Below, piece after piece: positions 16,017 through 25,838 of a DNA stretch of 64,000 bases. Position numbers and translations under genes: made by a program. The stretch is from positions 1-64,000 of the forward strand of contig BMWJ01000011.1 of the NCBI GenBank assembly GCA_014651175.1, read 5' to 3'. How positions within the stretch are numbered: the stretch's first letter is position 1; the number at the start of each line of letters is the position of its first letter. This DNA is from Streptomyces clavifer (GTDB taxonomy: Bacteria > Actinomycetota > Actinomycetes > Streptomycetales > Streptomycetaceae). The notes beneath the pieces were generated by a model. That model had not been told where the DNA came from and did not search any database. It was given only the letters and a program-made list of their open reading frames with translations.

Positions 16017-17417
16017 ATGAACCTGCACCACCTGTTCGCCGACACCGGCGACCGGACCGTGCGGTACGCACTGTCCGGAGCCGGCGGCGGCTTCGCCCGG
16101 ACCCTGCTGGCCCAGACCCGGCACCTCGACAGGCTGACGCCCGCCGTCCTCTGCGACCGCGACGTGGAGCGCCTTCGGACGATGCTCCTGGACCTCGGCC
16201 ACCGCCCCTCGGAGCTGCGTGTCTGCAGCACGGCCCGGGACGTGGCAACTGCCGCGGACGAAGGGTGCGTCGTGCTCGTCGCGGACGACGCCCTGCTGCA
16301 CGCGGCACCCTGGGACATCCTGGTCGAAGCCACCGGAAGCCCCGCCGACGGATACGCGATGGCCCACGAGGCGCTCACGCACGGCCGGCACGTGGCCATG
16401 GTGAGCAAGGAGGTCGACTCCGTCGCGGGACTCCACCTCGCCGACCTGGCGAAGGAGAACGGCGTCGTCTACACGACGGCGGACGGCGACCAGCCCGCCA
16501 ACCTGATCGCCCTGGTGACCTGGGCGGAACTGCTGGGCCTGGACATCGTGGCCATCGGGAAGTCGAGCGAGTACGACCTCGTCCTCGACCCCGGCGCAGG
16601 CACCGTGACCCAGCTCGACACGACGGTCCCGGCCCCGGAGCTGACCGGCCTGCTCACCCTGGGCGAGGACACCCGCGCCACCCTCGCCGCCCGCGCGGCG
16701 GCCGTGGCGGCGCTGCCCGTGGGCGCCACCGCCGACTACTGCGAGATGGCCGTCGTCGCCACGAACACCGGGTTCCGCCCCGATGTCGAACGCCTGCACT
16801 ACCCGGTGGCCCGCATCGCCGAGCTCGCCGACATCTACTCCCTCCGCGAGGACGGGGGAGTCCTCCACCGCCCGGGTGCGGTCGACGTGTTCAGCGCACT
16901 GCGCCTGCCCGACGAGGCGTCCTTCGCCGGCGGCGTGTTCGTCGTCGTGCGCACCACGGACCAGGTCACCTGGGAGACCCTGCGCGGCAAGGGCCACGTC
17001 GTCAGCCGCGACGGCCGCTACGCCGCGATCTACCTCCCCTACCACCTGATGGGCGTCGAGACCCCGCTCTCCCTCCTGTCGGCCGTGCTGCACCACCGCC
17101 CCTCGGGGGGCACCGACCCGCGCGCCCACGCCGCACTGGCCGGCCGCGCGCAGCACGACCTGCCCGAGGGCACCGTCCTCACCATGGGCGGGCACCACCA
17201 CGACGTGACCGGCGTCCAGGCCGTCCTGCTGCGCGACGAGGACACGCCGGCCGACATAGCCCCGCTCTACCTCGCCGCCCACGCCACCCTCGCCCGCCCC
17301 GTCGCCGCAGGTGAACTGATCACGATGGCCGACCTCGCCGACGCGGACGAGAACCTGCGGCAGGCCTGGACCCTGGGCCGCTCCTCCCGGGCCACCGTCA
17401 CCGGCGGAGCACGCTAG
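16017..17417 (+). CDS. NAD(P)-binding oxidoreductase with SAF domain
   Basis: A 466-aa enzyme with an N-terminal Rossmann domain resembling homoserine dehydrogenase (YALSGAGGGFARTLLAQT near residues 18-35; ILVEATGSP and HVAMVSKEVDSVAG further on) and a C-terminal SAF domain (ATLARPVAAGELITMADL). Proteins of this design occur in carbohydrate operons and are often misnamed as flagellar FlgA-like because of the SAF domain. Sitting beside OtnK, OtnC and a GntP permease, it most likely oxidises or rearranges the acid sugar before phosphorylation; that is inference. AGGAGGG lies 3 nt before the ATG. It is coupled to the permease (TAGTG overlap). Confidence 0.8.
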   Translation: MNLHHLFADTGDRTVRYALSGAGGGFARTLLAQTRHLDRLTPAVLCDRDVERLRTMLLDLGHRPSELRVCSTARDVATAADEGCVVLVADDALLHAAPWDILVEATGSPADGYAMAHEALTHGRHVAMVSKEVDSVAGLHLADLAKENGVVYTTADGDQPANLIALVTWAELLGLDIVAIGKSSEYDLVLDPGAGTVTQLDTTVPAPELTGLLTLGEDTRATLAARAAAVAALPVGATADYCEMAVVATNTGFRPDVERLHYPVARIAELADIYSLREDGGVLHRPGAVDVFSALRLPDEASFAGGVFVVVRTTDQVTWETLRGKGHVVSRDGRYAAIYLPYHLMGVETPLSLLSAVLHHRPSGGTDPRAHAALAGRAQHDLPEGTVLTMGGHHHDVTGVQAVLLRDEDTPADIAPLYLAAHATLARPVAAGELITMADLADADENLRQAWTLGRSSRATVTGGAR

Positions 17418-18775
17418 TGGGCACGGACCTCCAGCACCTGCTGCTGGGCGCGGCAGCGGTCGTCGTCCTGATCCTGCTGATCACCAAGACGAAACTGCAC
17501 CCCTTCCTGGCGCTGAGCATCTCCGCTCTGGGCCTGGGGCTCGCCGCCGGAATCGGACCCGGCCAGACCGTCGAGAACTTCCAGAACGGCTTCGGGGACG
17601 CCCTGAAGAGCACCGGCCCCACCATCGGGCTGGGCACCATCCTCGGCGGCATCCTGCTCGGCTCCGGCGGGGCCGACCGCATCGCCACCGCCTTCATCGG
17701 TGCCCGGCCGGTCAAGTGGATCCCGACCGCCATCACTGCCGCGGCCCTGCTCATCGGCATGCCCCACCTGTTCGACGTCAGCTTCGTGATGCTCGTACCC
17801 CTGGTGTACGCGGTCGCCAAGCGCACCGGGACGCACCTGCTGTACGTCGGACTGCCGATGGCAGCCGGCCTCTACATCTCGCACGGTCTGCTGCCCCCGC
17901 ACCCCTCCCCGACGCTCGCCGTCTCCGCCTACGGTGCCAGCACCGGCCTCACCATCCTCTACGGCCTCATCATCGGAATCCCGATCGCGGTCGTCAGCGG
18001 ACCACTGCTGACCAAGGTCGCCAGCCGCTGGTTCGGGCCCGCACCCGACCTGGACAAGGGCCCCGTCCCCGAACCGGAGCCCCTCCCGGACAACCAGCGA
18101 CGGCCCGCGTCCTTCGCACTCGCCCTGATCACCGTGCTGCTGCCTCCCGTCCTCATGCTGATCGGCACGGTCGGCACATCGAACACCGCCGAGGGCAGCC
18201 TGCCGCACGCGCTGTTCGAGGCCTGCGACTCCTCCGTCCTCTCGCTCCTGGCCGCCGTGGTGTTCGCCTTCTTCGCCCTCGGCGTCCGTTCCGGCTTCGG
18301 CCTCGGCCAGCTCCAGAAGATGGCCGGCAAGGGACTCGGCCCCGTCGGCGGCATCGTGCTGATCCTCGGCGCCGGAGGCGGCCTCAAGGCGATGCTGACC
18401 GCCACGGGCATCGACCAGCTCATCTCCGACTACGCCGTCGACTGGTCCGTCCCGCCGCTGCTGCTCGCCTGGCTGGTCGCCGCGCTGCTGCGGATCTGCC
18501 TCGGCTCGGCGACGGTCGCCACCGCCGCCGCCACCGGCATCGTCGCCCCGCTGCTCGGCGCCTACCCGGGGCTCTCGCCCGAACTGATGGTGCTGGCCTC
18601 CGCCTCGGGTGCCGTCATGCTGTCCCACGTCAACGACTCGGGCTTCTGGCTCTTCAAGGAGTACTTCCAGCTCTCCGTGTCTCAGACGTTCCGCACCTGG
18701 ACACTGATGCTCTCCCTCCAGTCGCTGCTCAGCCTCGGCGGAGTCCTGCTGCTCGGCACCTTCGTGGGCGGCTGA
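17417..18775 (+). CDS. GntP-family gluconate/acid-sugar:H+ symporter
   Basis: A 452-aa inner-membrane permease with about 12-14 hydrophobic spans. It has the GntP pattern: GLGTILGGILLGSGGADRIA in the first half and ILGAGGGLKAMLTATGIDQ, MLSHVNDSGFWLFKEYF in the second. GntP proteins import gluconate and related sugar acids by proton symport. Its GTG overlaps the last base of the upstream stop, so it is co-translated with the SAF dehydrogenase. In this cluster it should bring in the sugar acid used by OtnK/OtnC. A very strong hairpin follows. Confidence 0.9.
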   Translation: MGTDLQHLLLGAAAVVVLILLITKTKLHPFLALSISALGLGLAAGIGPGQTVENFQNGFGDALKSTGPTIGLGTILGGILLGSGGADRIATAFIGARPVKWIPTAITAAALLIGMPHLFDVSFVMLVPLVYAVAKRTGTHLLYVGLPMAAGLYISHGLLPPHPSPTLAVSAYGASTGLTILYGLIIGIPIAVVSGPLLTKVASRWFGPAPDLDKGPVPEPEPLPDNQRRPASFALALITVLLPPVLMLIGTVGTSNTAEGSLPHALFEACDSSVLSLLAAVVFAFFALGVRSGFGLGQLQKMAGKGLGPVGGIVLILGAGGGLKAMLTATGIDQLISDYAVDWSVPPLLLAWLVAALLRICLGSATVATAAATGIVAPLLGAYPGLSPELMVLASASGAVMLSHVNDSGFWLFKEYFQLSVSQTFRTWTLMLSLQSLLSLGGVLLLGTFVGG

Positions 18776-18815
18776 CCAGGGCCGGTCACCGTACCGGCCG
18801 GGAACCGGTCCCCAC

Positions 18816-18852
18816 GCTGTCTCCCGGCCGCGGCCCGCGGCCGGGAGACAGC
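18816..18852 (+). terminator. Strong hairpin terminator after gntP
   Basis: An 18-bp perfect inverted repeat (18816-18833 with 18835-18852) with a single unpaired centre base, 41 nt after the permease stop. It separates the permease from the downstream DeoR gene. Confidence 0.85.
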
Positions 18853-18956
18853 CGTCCGGTCCGGTGGAGTGCCCCGGCGTGAGCGACGGGCGCACAGGGA
18901 CGGCACAATCGCCAGCGACCGACTTGGTCGGAGCGAAACAGGAAGGACCACCGAAG

Positions 18957-19748
18957 ATGGCCGAGGAACACTCCCCGCCGCTGATCCCCGACCAGCGGCG
19001 TGAGCAGTTGCTGAAGCACCTGCGCCGTGACGGAGTGCTCAGCGTGCAGCAAATCACCCAGATCCTGGGCGTCTCACACATGACGGTGCGCCGCGACATC
19101 GCCGAACTGGAGCGCCAGGGACTGGTCTTCTCCGTGCCGGGCGGTGCCAGGATCGCCAGCCACCTGCAGAGCGAACCGAGCCACCAGGCCAAAACCCTCA
19201 TCGAGCGGCCCGAGAAGCAGGCCATGGCCGCCGCAGCGGCGGAGCTGGTGCGGGACGGCATGACCGTCTACCTCGACGCGGGCACGACCCTGCTCGCCAT
19301 GGTGCCCCTCCTGGTCCACCACACCTCGCTGACCGTCGTCACCAACGACTTCACGACCGTCGACGCGCTGATGTCCGCGCCCCACCTCGACATCATCCAC
19401 GTCGGAGGACAGGTGGAGCCCTCCAACCGGTCGAGCGTGGGCCGCCTGGCCGCCACCGTCCTGCGGCAGCTGGCCCTCGACATGGCCTTCATCAGTACGA
19501 GTTCGTGGGACCTGCTCCGCGGAGTGACGACCCCCTCCGAGCCCAAGGTCGAGGTCAAGCAGGCCGCCATGGAGTGCACGGGCACCTCCGTGCTCGTGGC
19601 GGGATCATCGAAGTACGGAACCTTCGGCAAGTACCGTGTGGCGCCCCTCAACGCGTTCGACACGGTCATCACGGACAGCGCACTGGCCGACGCGGCAGCC
19701 GACGGTGTACGCACCTCCGGAACCGAACTGCGCCTGGTGAGTCCCTGA
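18957..19748 (+). CDS. DeoR-family transcriptional regulator
   Basis: A 263-aa repressor with an N-terminal DeoR helix-turn-helix (REQLLKHLRRDGVLSVQQITQILGVSHMTVRRDIAEL, residues 15-51) and a C-terminal sugar-phosphate sensor domain (YLDAGTTLLAM, VVTNDF, ADMAFIS-like DMAFISTSSWD). It ends the acid-sugar cluster on the plus strand and most likely represses otnK-otnC and the dehydrogenase-gntP arm, released by a phosphorylated intermediate. ATG 18957 is preceded by GGAAGG. The paired GTTAAC sites at 15865-15912 are the best candidate operators. Confidence 0.88.
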   Translation: MAEEHSPPLIPDQRREQLLKHLRRDGVLSVQQITQILGVSHMTVRRDIAELERQGLVFSVPGGARIASHLQSEPSHQAKTLIERPEKQAMAAAAAELVRDGMTVYLDAGTTLLAMVPLLVHHTSLTVVTNDFTTVDALMSAPHLDIIHVGGQVEPSNRSSVGRLAATVLRQLALDMAFISTSSWDLLRGVTTPSEPKVEVKQAAMECTGTSVLVAGSSKYGTFGKYRVAPLNAFDTVITDSALADAAADGVRTSGTELRLVSP

Positions 19749-19808
19749 GGGACCCGGTCGCCTCGACGCCTCCCGCCCCGGAGCCGCGGCGGCCGGGTGG
19801 GCCCGGTC

Positions 19809-21053
19809 TCAGCGGCGCAGCCGCACCGGCAGCCGCTGCACGCTGTTGCCCACGAAGGACGCGTGCCGCGGCAGCTCGGACTCGGGGACGGCGAGATCGA
19901 GGTCGGGGAAGCGCGTGAACAGCTGCGCGAGAGCGACGGTGGCTTCCGTACGGGCCAGCGGGGCGCCCATGCAGTAGTGCGCACCATGGCCCAGTGAGAG
20001 GTGCCGGTTCTCGCTGCCACGGGTGATGTCGAAGTGCGCGGCACCGGGACCGTGGGCCTTCGTGTCGCGGCCCGCCGCGGAGTAACCGGCGAGCACCGGG
20101 GTCCCCTTGGGAATCACCGTGCCGTCGAGCGTCAGGTCGCGGGTCGGGTAGCGGAACGGGAAGTAACTGACCGGACTGTCCCAGCGCAGCGTCTCCTCGA
20201 CCACATCCGCCCAGGTCGCCCCGCCGGACCGCACCAGGTCGAGCTGATCACGGTGGGCGCACAGGGCCCGCACGGCGTTGGTGATCAGATTGAGTGTCGT
20301 CTCGTGGCCGGCGATGATCATGAGCATCAGCGTCCCGATCAGTTCGTACGGGCCGAGCCGGTCGCCGTTCTCCTCGCGGGCCGCGATCAGCGCGCTCGTG
20401 AGATCGTCCCCCGGACCCTCCGTCCGGGCGGCCACGACCGCGCCCAGTACCTCGACCATCTCCCGGTTGGCGGCCATCGCCTCCGCCGGACCGATGTCCG
20501 TGGCGACGATCCGGTTGGACAGGTGGTGCAGCCGGTCATGGTGTCCGGGATCCACGCCCAGGAGTTCACAGATGACGCCCATCGGCAACGGCAGCGCGAA
20601 GTGCGTGCGCAGATCGGCGACACCGTCGGCGGCGGACTCATCGAGGCCGTCCAGCAACGAGGACGTCAGCGCCTCGATACGCGGCCGGAGTTCCTCGACG
20701 CGGCGCGCGGTGAACGCCTTGCTCATCAGCGACCGCAGCCGTCGGTGGTCGGCACCGTCGGCGGTCGTCATCCCCTGCACCGTGGCGAACGTCTTCAGCG
20801 GCCAGCCGTCGGGGATCCCACCGGCCTGGAGCGCCGCGAAGTGCTGGGCGTTCTTGGCGACGTCGGGATGCGCGAGGAACTCCCGGAGCGCGTCATGACC
20901 CAGCACCGCCATGCCCGCCACCTCACCGGGGAGGACCACCGGTGTCACGGCGCCCCGGGCCAGGAGCCGGGCGTTGGCCGCGTGCGGACAGCCGCCCGCC
21001 GGGTCCATGCGGTGCGGCCGGTCGGCTGCGGAGTTCACCGGTGAGGTGTTCAA
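19809..21053 (-). CDS. Cytochrome P450
   Basis: A 414-aa bacterial class I P450. The heme-binding loop LSLGHGAHYCMGAPLAR carries the Cys ligand, the I-helix has AGHETT (oxygen activation), and EETLRW gives the ExxR motif. The front GGCPHAANARLLARGAV matches Streptomyces P450s that begin just before HRMDPAGGCPHA. I chose TTG 21053 because GGAGAG (21059-21064) sits 5 nt away; a GTG at 21038 has no ribosome site. No ferredoxin or reductase gene adjoins it, so redox partners must come from elsewhere. Substrate unknown; monooxygenation in secondary metabolism or detoxification is possible. Confidence 0.9.
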   Translation of the reverse strand: MNTSPVNSAADRPHRMDPAGGCPHAANARLLARGAVTPVVLPGEVAGMAVLGHDALREFLAHPDVAKNAQHFAALQAGGIPDGWPLKTFATVQGMTTADGADHRRLRSLMSKAFTARRVEELRPRIEALTSSLLDGLDESAADGVADLRTHFALPLPMGVICELLGVDPGHHDRLHHLSNRIVATDIGPAEAMAANREMVEVLGAVVAARTEGPGDDLTSALIAAREENGDRLGPYELIGTLMLMIIAGHETTLNLITNAVRALCAHRDQLDLVRSGGATWADVVEETLRWDSPVSYFPFRYPTRDLTLDGTVIPKGTPVLAGYSAAGRDTKAHGPGAAHFDITRGSENRHLSLGHGAHYCMGAPLARTEATVALAQLFTRFPDLDLAVPESELPRHASFVGNSVQRLPVRLRR

Positions 21054-21324
21054 CAGGGCTCTCCAGTCTCGGGGGTGAGCGGGGCACGGGCCGTGCCGCC
21101 GGGGGAGCCCGAGCAGGCCGGGCCCCGGCGGCCGCTCCGCGGATACGCGGTCCTGGAGGCAGCCTGTCACGGCTCTCCCCGCGATTCCTCGGATACGCAC
21201 ATCTCCGCTCCGCCCGACGCCCCGTGCCCGGCGGGGACGAATCTGCGCGCGAGGCGCCGAGCCGGGGCGGCCGCACCGGCTCGGCGGAGCGGCCCCGGAC
21301 ACCGCACTTCGCCCCCGCCCCCGC

Positions 21325-23661
21325 CTACCGTCGGGCGCCGGTCGCCGGCACGGTCACGAGGAGTCGGGCGCCGCGGGTCCGGTCCGAGGACGGGCCCGTC
21401 TCGATCGCGAACTCTCCCGGCTCCACCGCACGTTCCCACCCGCGGGTGACGGAGGCCAGGGTCCGCGCCCCCAGCCGGAAGCAGACCTCGGCCCTCTCCC
21501 CGGGCTCCAGCACGATCTGCGCGAAGCCGCGCAGTTCACGCACGCGCGGCCACGACGTCCCGCCGATCACCCGGCGCACGTACAGCTGCACCGTCTCGCG
21601 CGTGGACCGGTCGCCCGTGTTGCGGACCTCGACCGTGCACAACAACGGCTCGTACGTTCCGGGGGACGCTCCGCCGGCGAACTCCGCAGCCGCCACGGAC
21701 GCGCGGGACAGCCGGGGCTCGCCGTACTCGACCGTGGTGTAGCCCAGCCCGTGGCCGAACGCATGACGCGCGGTGGCGGGCTGGTCGACGTAACCGCGGT
21801 AGCCGTGGTCCTTCCCGTTGTAGAACACGGGCAACTGCGCCGCCGACCGGGGGACGGAGACGGGCAGCCGGCCCACCGGTTCCGCCGCGCCGAACAGCAC
21901 GTCAGCCACCGCGCGCCCTCCCCATGGCCCGGGGTACCAGGCGCTCAGTACCGCCCCGGCACGGTCCGAGAGATCCGGCAGTGCGTGCGGACGCCCCTGG
22001 ACCAGCACCACGACCACGGGGGTCCCCGTCGCCGCGACCGCGTCGAGCAGCGCCGACTGTCCGTCGGGTAGCCCCAGTTCGGCCAGGTCGACGCCTTCCC
22101 CGCAGGTCATCCCCACGGGGTTGCCCACGGAGACCACCGCCGCCCCGTTGGCGTCGAAGCGCGTTCCCGACTCCCGCGCGCTCGAACCGCCCAGGACCAG
22201 CACCGCGACATCGGCCCCCGCAGCCTGCGCGACCGCTCCGGCCACGGCCGACAGGTCGCCGCCGACGAGATCGCTGCCCCGGGAATGGACGACCTCCACA
22301 CCCTCCGGAGCCGCGGCCCTCAGCCCGTCGAGGACGCTGATGCCCGTGCCGGGCCGCTGGGGCGCGGTGTAGTCGCCGATCTGCTGCGGTACGGAGTCGG
22401 CGTTCGGGCCGACGACCGTGACGCGTCGGACGCCGCCGGTCAGCGGGAGCGTCGTACCGTCGTGCGCGAGCAGAGTGACGGATTCCCGAGCGATGCGTTC
22501 GCTCAGCAGCTCCGGCCCCGGTGCCGGCGCGCGCTTCCCGGTGTACGGGTTCTCGAAGAGGCCCAACCGGAACTTCAGGGTGAGGACCCGCCCGACCGCG
22601 GTGTCGAGGGTGTGCTCGGCGACCAGCCCACCGCGCACCGCCTCCTCCAGCCGGGGGAAGCAGTCGTCCCAGAGGCTCAGGTCGGTCCCCGCCTCCAGCG
22701 CCGTCGCACCGGCCGCCACCGGGTCCCCGGCCAGCCGCACCAAACGGTCGAGCGCCAGCCCGTCGGCCATCACCAGACCGGTGAACCCCCACCGCTCGCG
22801 CAGGATCCCGGTCAGCAGCTCCCGGTTCGCGGCACACGGCACGCCGTCGAACTCGTTGTACGCTGCCATGACACCCGCCGCCCCGGCACGGACGCCTGCC
22901 AGGGCGGCCTCAAGATGGATCTCGTGCAGTTCACGTGCGCCCAGCTCGGTGGCCGCACTGTTACGGCCGCCGACCGTGGCTCCCTGCCCGGCGAAGTGCT
23001 TGAGCACGACGGCCGCACGGTCCGGCCCGATGAGTTCGCCGGGCGGGCCCTGGACACCGCGCACCAGGGCTTCGGTGAACTGTGCCGCCAGGTAGGGATC
23101 CTCGCCGAAGCACTCCTCCGCGCGGCCCCAGCGCGGATCCCGCACCAGGTCCAGCGCGGACACCAGTGCCACGTGGCCCCCGCGTGAGCGGAGCTGCGCG
23201 GCGGCGGACGCGACGGCCTCCTCGTACAGCTCCGGATTCCAGGTGGCGCCGACCGCCAGGTTGACCGGCAGCAGCGTGCCGTCCAGCGCCTGGAGGCCGT
23301 GCGGCATCTCCTCGACCAGCAGGACGGGAATGCCCAGCCGGGTGTTCTCCACGACGTGCCGCTGCACGTCGTCACAGACCCGTGCGCCGTCCGCCGCGCC
23401 GATGCCGGTGGCCGCCGTCACACCGGACCAGGGGTCGGCCCGCTGCAGTCCGTAGAGCGCACCCATCCCGTCGTACGCGGACACCTCGGTCCGGAACGCC
23501 TCGGTCAGCCGGTGGCCCGAGGAGGTGCGTTCGTACGCGTCCCACCCGTACATCCGCTGGTTGACCTGGCCCACCTTCTCGGTGAGCGTCATCCGCGCCA
23601 GCAGGTCGCGCACCCGGTCGGCGACGGACGCCGTGGGGTCCCGGAAGAGCGGCTCGGACAT
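21325..23661 (-). CDS. Glycoside hydrolase family 3 beta-glycosidase
   Basis: A 778-aa intracellular-type GH3 enzyme without signal peptide. The (alpha/beta)8 barrel holds KHFAGQGAT and the nucleophile region GLVMADGLALDRL; the second alpha/beta domain (about 395-620) has RVTVVGPNAD and AVLVLGGSSARESG; a fibronectin type III-like domain closes the protein (LCTVEVRNTGDRSTRETVQLYV). Such enzymes remove beta-glucosyl, xylosyl or related residues from oligosaccharides. It is the last gene of the LacI-controlled sugar cluster, but a strong hairpin (23733-23768) precedes it, so it may have its own promoter or depend on read-through. Length is normal. Confidence 0.92.
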   Translation of the reverse strand: MSEPLFRDPTASVADRVRDLLARMTLTEKVGQVNQRMYGWDAYERTSSGHRLTEAFRTEVSAYDGMGALYGLQRADPWSGVTAATGIGAADGARVCDDVQRHVVENTRLGIPVLLVEEMPHGLQALDGTLLPVNLAVGATWNPELYEEAVASAAAQLRSRGGHVALVSALDLVRDPRWGRAEECFGEDPYLAAQFTEALVRGVQGPPGELIGPDRAAVVLKHFAGQGATVGGRNSAATELGARELHEIHLEAALAGVRAGAAGVMAAYNEFDGVPCAANRELLTGILRERWGFTGLVMADGLALDRLVRLAGDPVAAGATALEAGTDLSLWDDCFPRLEEAVRGGLVAEHTLDTAVGRVLTLKFRLGLFENPYTGKRAPAPGPELLSERIARESVTLLAHDGTTLPLTGGVRRVTVVGPNADSVPQQIGDYTAPQRPGTGISVLDGLRAAAPEGVEVVHSRGSDLVGGDLSAVAGAVAQAAGADVAVLVLGGSSARESGTRFDANGAAVVSVGNPVGMTCGEGVDLAELGLPDGQSALLDAVAATGTPVVVVLVQGRPHALPDLSDRAGAVLSAWYPGPWGGRAVADVLFGAAEPVGRLPVSVPRSAAQLPVFYNGKDHGYRGYVDQPATARHAFGHGLGYTTVEYGEPRLSRASVAAAEFAGGASPGTYEPLLCTVEVRNTGDRSTRETVQLYVRRVIGGTSWPRVRELRGFAQIVLEPGERAEVCFRLGARTLASVTRGWERAVEPGEFAIETGPSSDRTRGARLLVTVPATGARR

Positions 23662-23732
23662 CGGGGGCTCACTTTCAGGTAGCGGGGAGTGGACGCGTCG
23701 GTACGGCGACACACGTGGCAGACAGGCCCGTT

Positions 23733-23768
23733 CGCGCCGGACCCGGAGCAGGCCCCGGGTCCGGCGCG
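23733..23768 (-). terminator. Hairpin between the GH5-like and GH3 genes
   Basis: CGCGCCGGACCCGG (23733-23746) pairs perfectly over 14 bp with 23755-23768, loop 8 nt, starting 5 nt after the GH5-like stop codon on the minus strand. It should attenuate or end transcription before the GH3 gene. Confidence 0.75.
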
Positions 23769-23773
23769 GACGT

Positions 23774-25708
23774 TCAGCGCAGTTCGAGGACACGCACCCC
23801 GTACGGGGCGATCACCACGTCCCGCACCGGATCGCCGCCGGTCAGCTCGCGCAGCTCCCCATCGGCCGACGGGCGCACGGTCAGCTCCTCGGCCGCCTGG
23901 CTCACCAGCCACACGTACCGGGTGCCGTCCTCGCGGACCAGGGTGTCCGCCGCGACGTACGGTGTGTCGACCGTCACCGGCCGTGCGGCCCCCGCGAGGT
24001 CGGCGAGCGCCGCGTACAGCCGGTACGTCTGCTCCGGGTTGGCGCGGGGCGTGCGGGCGGCCATGTGCTCCAGCGGGTACGTGGCCAGGACGGTACGGCC
24101 CTCGCCCGTCTCGTGGCACAGCAGCGCCGGACGGCCGTGCGCGTCGGTGGCCACGACCCGCGCACCGGCCGGCACGACCGGCAGGTAGGCGCGGCTGTCC
24201 TCGTTGCCGGCGACCGGGAAGACCAGCGTCTCGCCCGCGGCCAGTGAGCCGAAGTCCTCGAGGAACGTCATCTCGAGGACGTCGTCCTCGATCGGTTCGG
24301 CGACACCGTAGGAGAGCTGGTGCTCCACACCGAACAGACCGTCCAGGTCGTGGAACCACGGACCACGCGTCGCCGGGTGCTCGCCCGAGCAGAACGACAG
24401 GTAGACCGTGGCACCCCCGCGGGCCCGGCGCTCCAGATCCCGCCTGGTCCGGGTGGTCAACTGGCGCGTCGACGGGAGCAGGTACAGCGCGGCGTCCTCC
24501 GGGAGACCGTCGGCCTCCCGCGAGAACGCCACGGGCAGGTCCGCGCCGCGTGCGGCCACGTACCCCTGGTGCAGCGAAGTGAAGATCAGCGGCCGGTCGG
24601 CGGGCCGGCTGTAGGGGTAGCCGCGCTCCAGGAAGGCGGGCACGACCAGGGCGGTGTCCGCGTCCGCCCGGCGGCAGCGGGCGAAGTCGACCCGCTCCAG
24701 CACCTCGGCGAAATCGGCCAGCTCCCGCAACGGCTCCTTCGGGCGGCCGGTGCGGTCGGTGATGCCGAAGTGCATCTCGAAGGGGTGGTGATCGTACGGA
24801 GACTGCTCCCACAGATCGTCGTAGTCGGTGTTGTTCCAGGCGATCCACCCCGTGGCCCCGCCGAGCAGCGAATTGTGCAGGGTCTGCCGGTAGAACACGC
24901 CCGCGTTCGCAGCCGAGACCGTGTCGGTCGAGAGCCCGAACTCCTCGAGGACGACAGGCTGCCCGGTGACCGCGGCGAGTTCGCACTCGAACGCGGCACG
25001 GTAGTGCTGGCGTGGCCGGTCCGTGTCCGAGCGGTAGACGTGAGGGCCGACGAAGTCCACGTACTCGGCGGTGTCGCGGAGCGAGAAGCCGTTGTCGCGG
25101 CCCGTCACCTCGATGCCCCACGCGCCGTCCCCGAGCGACACGGGCTGGGTGCCGCCCGCGGCCCGCACCGCGTCGCACATGAACTGCGCCCAGGCGGTGA
25201 CGACATCGCTGGAGGGCGGGTCGACCTGGTAGATCCGGCCGTAGCCGGGCATCTCGTTGGTGATCAGCCAGCCGGTGACCGCGGGATGGTCCTTGAAGCG
25301 GCGGGTCATCTGCGAGACGAACCACGCCTGCCGCCCGACGAGCCACACGTCCTCGTACAGATCACGGTCCCCGCGCCAGGCGGGGTCCCAGTTCTCGCCC
25401 GACATGTGGCCGACGATGAAGGTGGGAACGGTCCCCATCCCCGCCTCGGTGTGGGCGTCCAGGAAGTCACGGAAGCGGTCGCAGAGCTCCTCGTCGATCC
25501 GCCCCGGCTCCGGGTGGAAGTCGGGCCAGTAGAAGAAGGACCGGGTCATGTTCAGCCCGTGGTCCCGCAGGACGGCCAACTCCTCGCGGACCGTCTCCGG
25601 CTCGTAGTTCCGCCACATCAGCGGACCACCGGTGCGGGACCAGAAGTTGGCGCCGAGCCAGGGGAGGACGGCGGAGTCGTGGGTGAGCTGGGCGCTGTGG
25701 CGTCGCAT
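23774..25708 (-). CDS. Cellulase-superfamily (GH5-like) glycoside hydrolase
   Basis: A 644-aa cytoplasmic clan-A glycosidase. The barrel covers about residues 15-400: GHMSGENW, acid/base Glu in WLITNEMPG and nucleophile Glu in VVLEEFGLST are in the right order for GH5/GH113-like mannanases or glucosidases. The remainder contains a beta-galactosidase trimerisation-like domain (TVYLSFCSGEHPA, FFSGEHP-type region) and a small beta C-terminal domain. No signal peptide, so it acts on imported oligosaccharides delivered by the ABC importer. AGAAGG precedes ATG 25708. Upstream lies the LacI gene on the same strand, 130 bp away. Confidence 0.85.
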   Translation of the reverse strand: MRRHSAQLTHDSAVLPWLGANFWSRTGGPLMWRNYEPETVREELAVLRDHGLNMTRSFFYWPDFHPEPGRIDEELCDRFRDFLDAHTEAGMGTVPTFIVGHMSGENWDPAWRGDRDLYEDVWLVGRQAWFVSQMTRRFKDHPAVTGWLITNEMPGYGRIYQVDPPSSDVVTAWAQFMCDAVRAAGGTQPVSLGDGAWGIEVTGRDNGFSLRDTAEYVDFVGPHVYRSDTDRPRQHYRAAFECELAAVTGQPVVLEEFGLSTDTVSAANAGVFYRQTLHNSLLGGATGWIAWNNTDYDDLWEQSPYDHHPFEMHFGITDRTGRPKEPLRELADFAEVLERVDFARCRRADADTALVVPAFLERGYPYSRPADRPLIFTSLHQGYVAARGADLPVAFSREADGLPEDAALYLLPSTRQLTTRTRRDLERRARGGATVYLSFCSGEHPATRGPWFHDLDGLFGVEHQLSYGVAEPIEDDVLEMTFLEDFGSLAAGETLVFPVAGNEDSRAYLPVVPAGARVVATDAHGRPALLCHETGEGRTVLATYPLEHMAARTPRANPEQTYRLYAALADLAGAARPVTVDTPYVAADTLVREDGTRYVWLVSQAAEELTVRPSADGELRELTGGDPVRDVVIAPYGVRVLELR

Positions 25709-25838
25709 GGTCCTTCTCTGACCTCTTCGAAGTGCGGGGGTGGGGCCGGTGCGGCCGGCGGAGGGCCGTTCGGGCCGCGGGGCAGGGCATGGCCGTGCCC
25801 GGGCGGGCCGCGAGCGGCACGGAACCGCCGGCCCGTGT

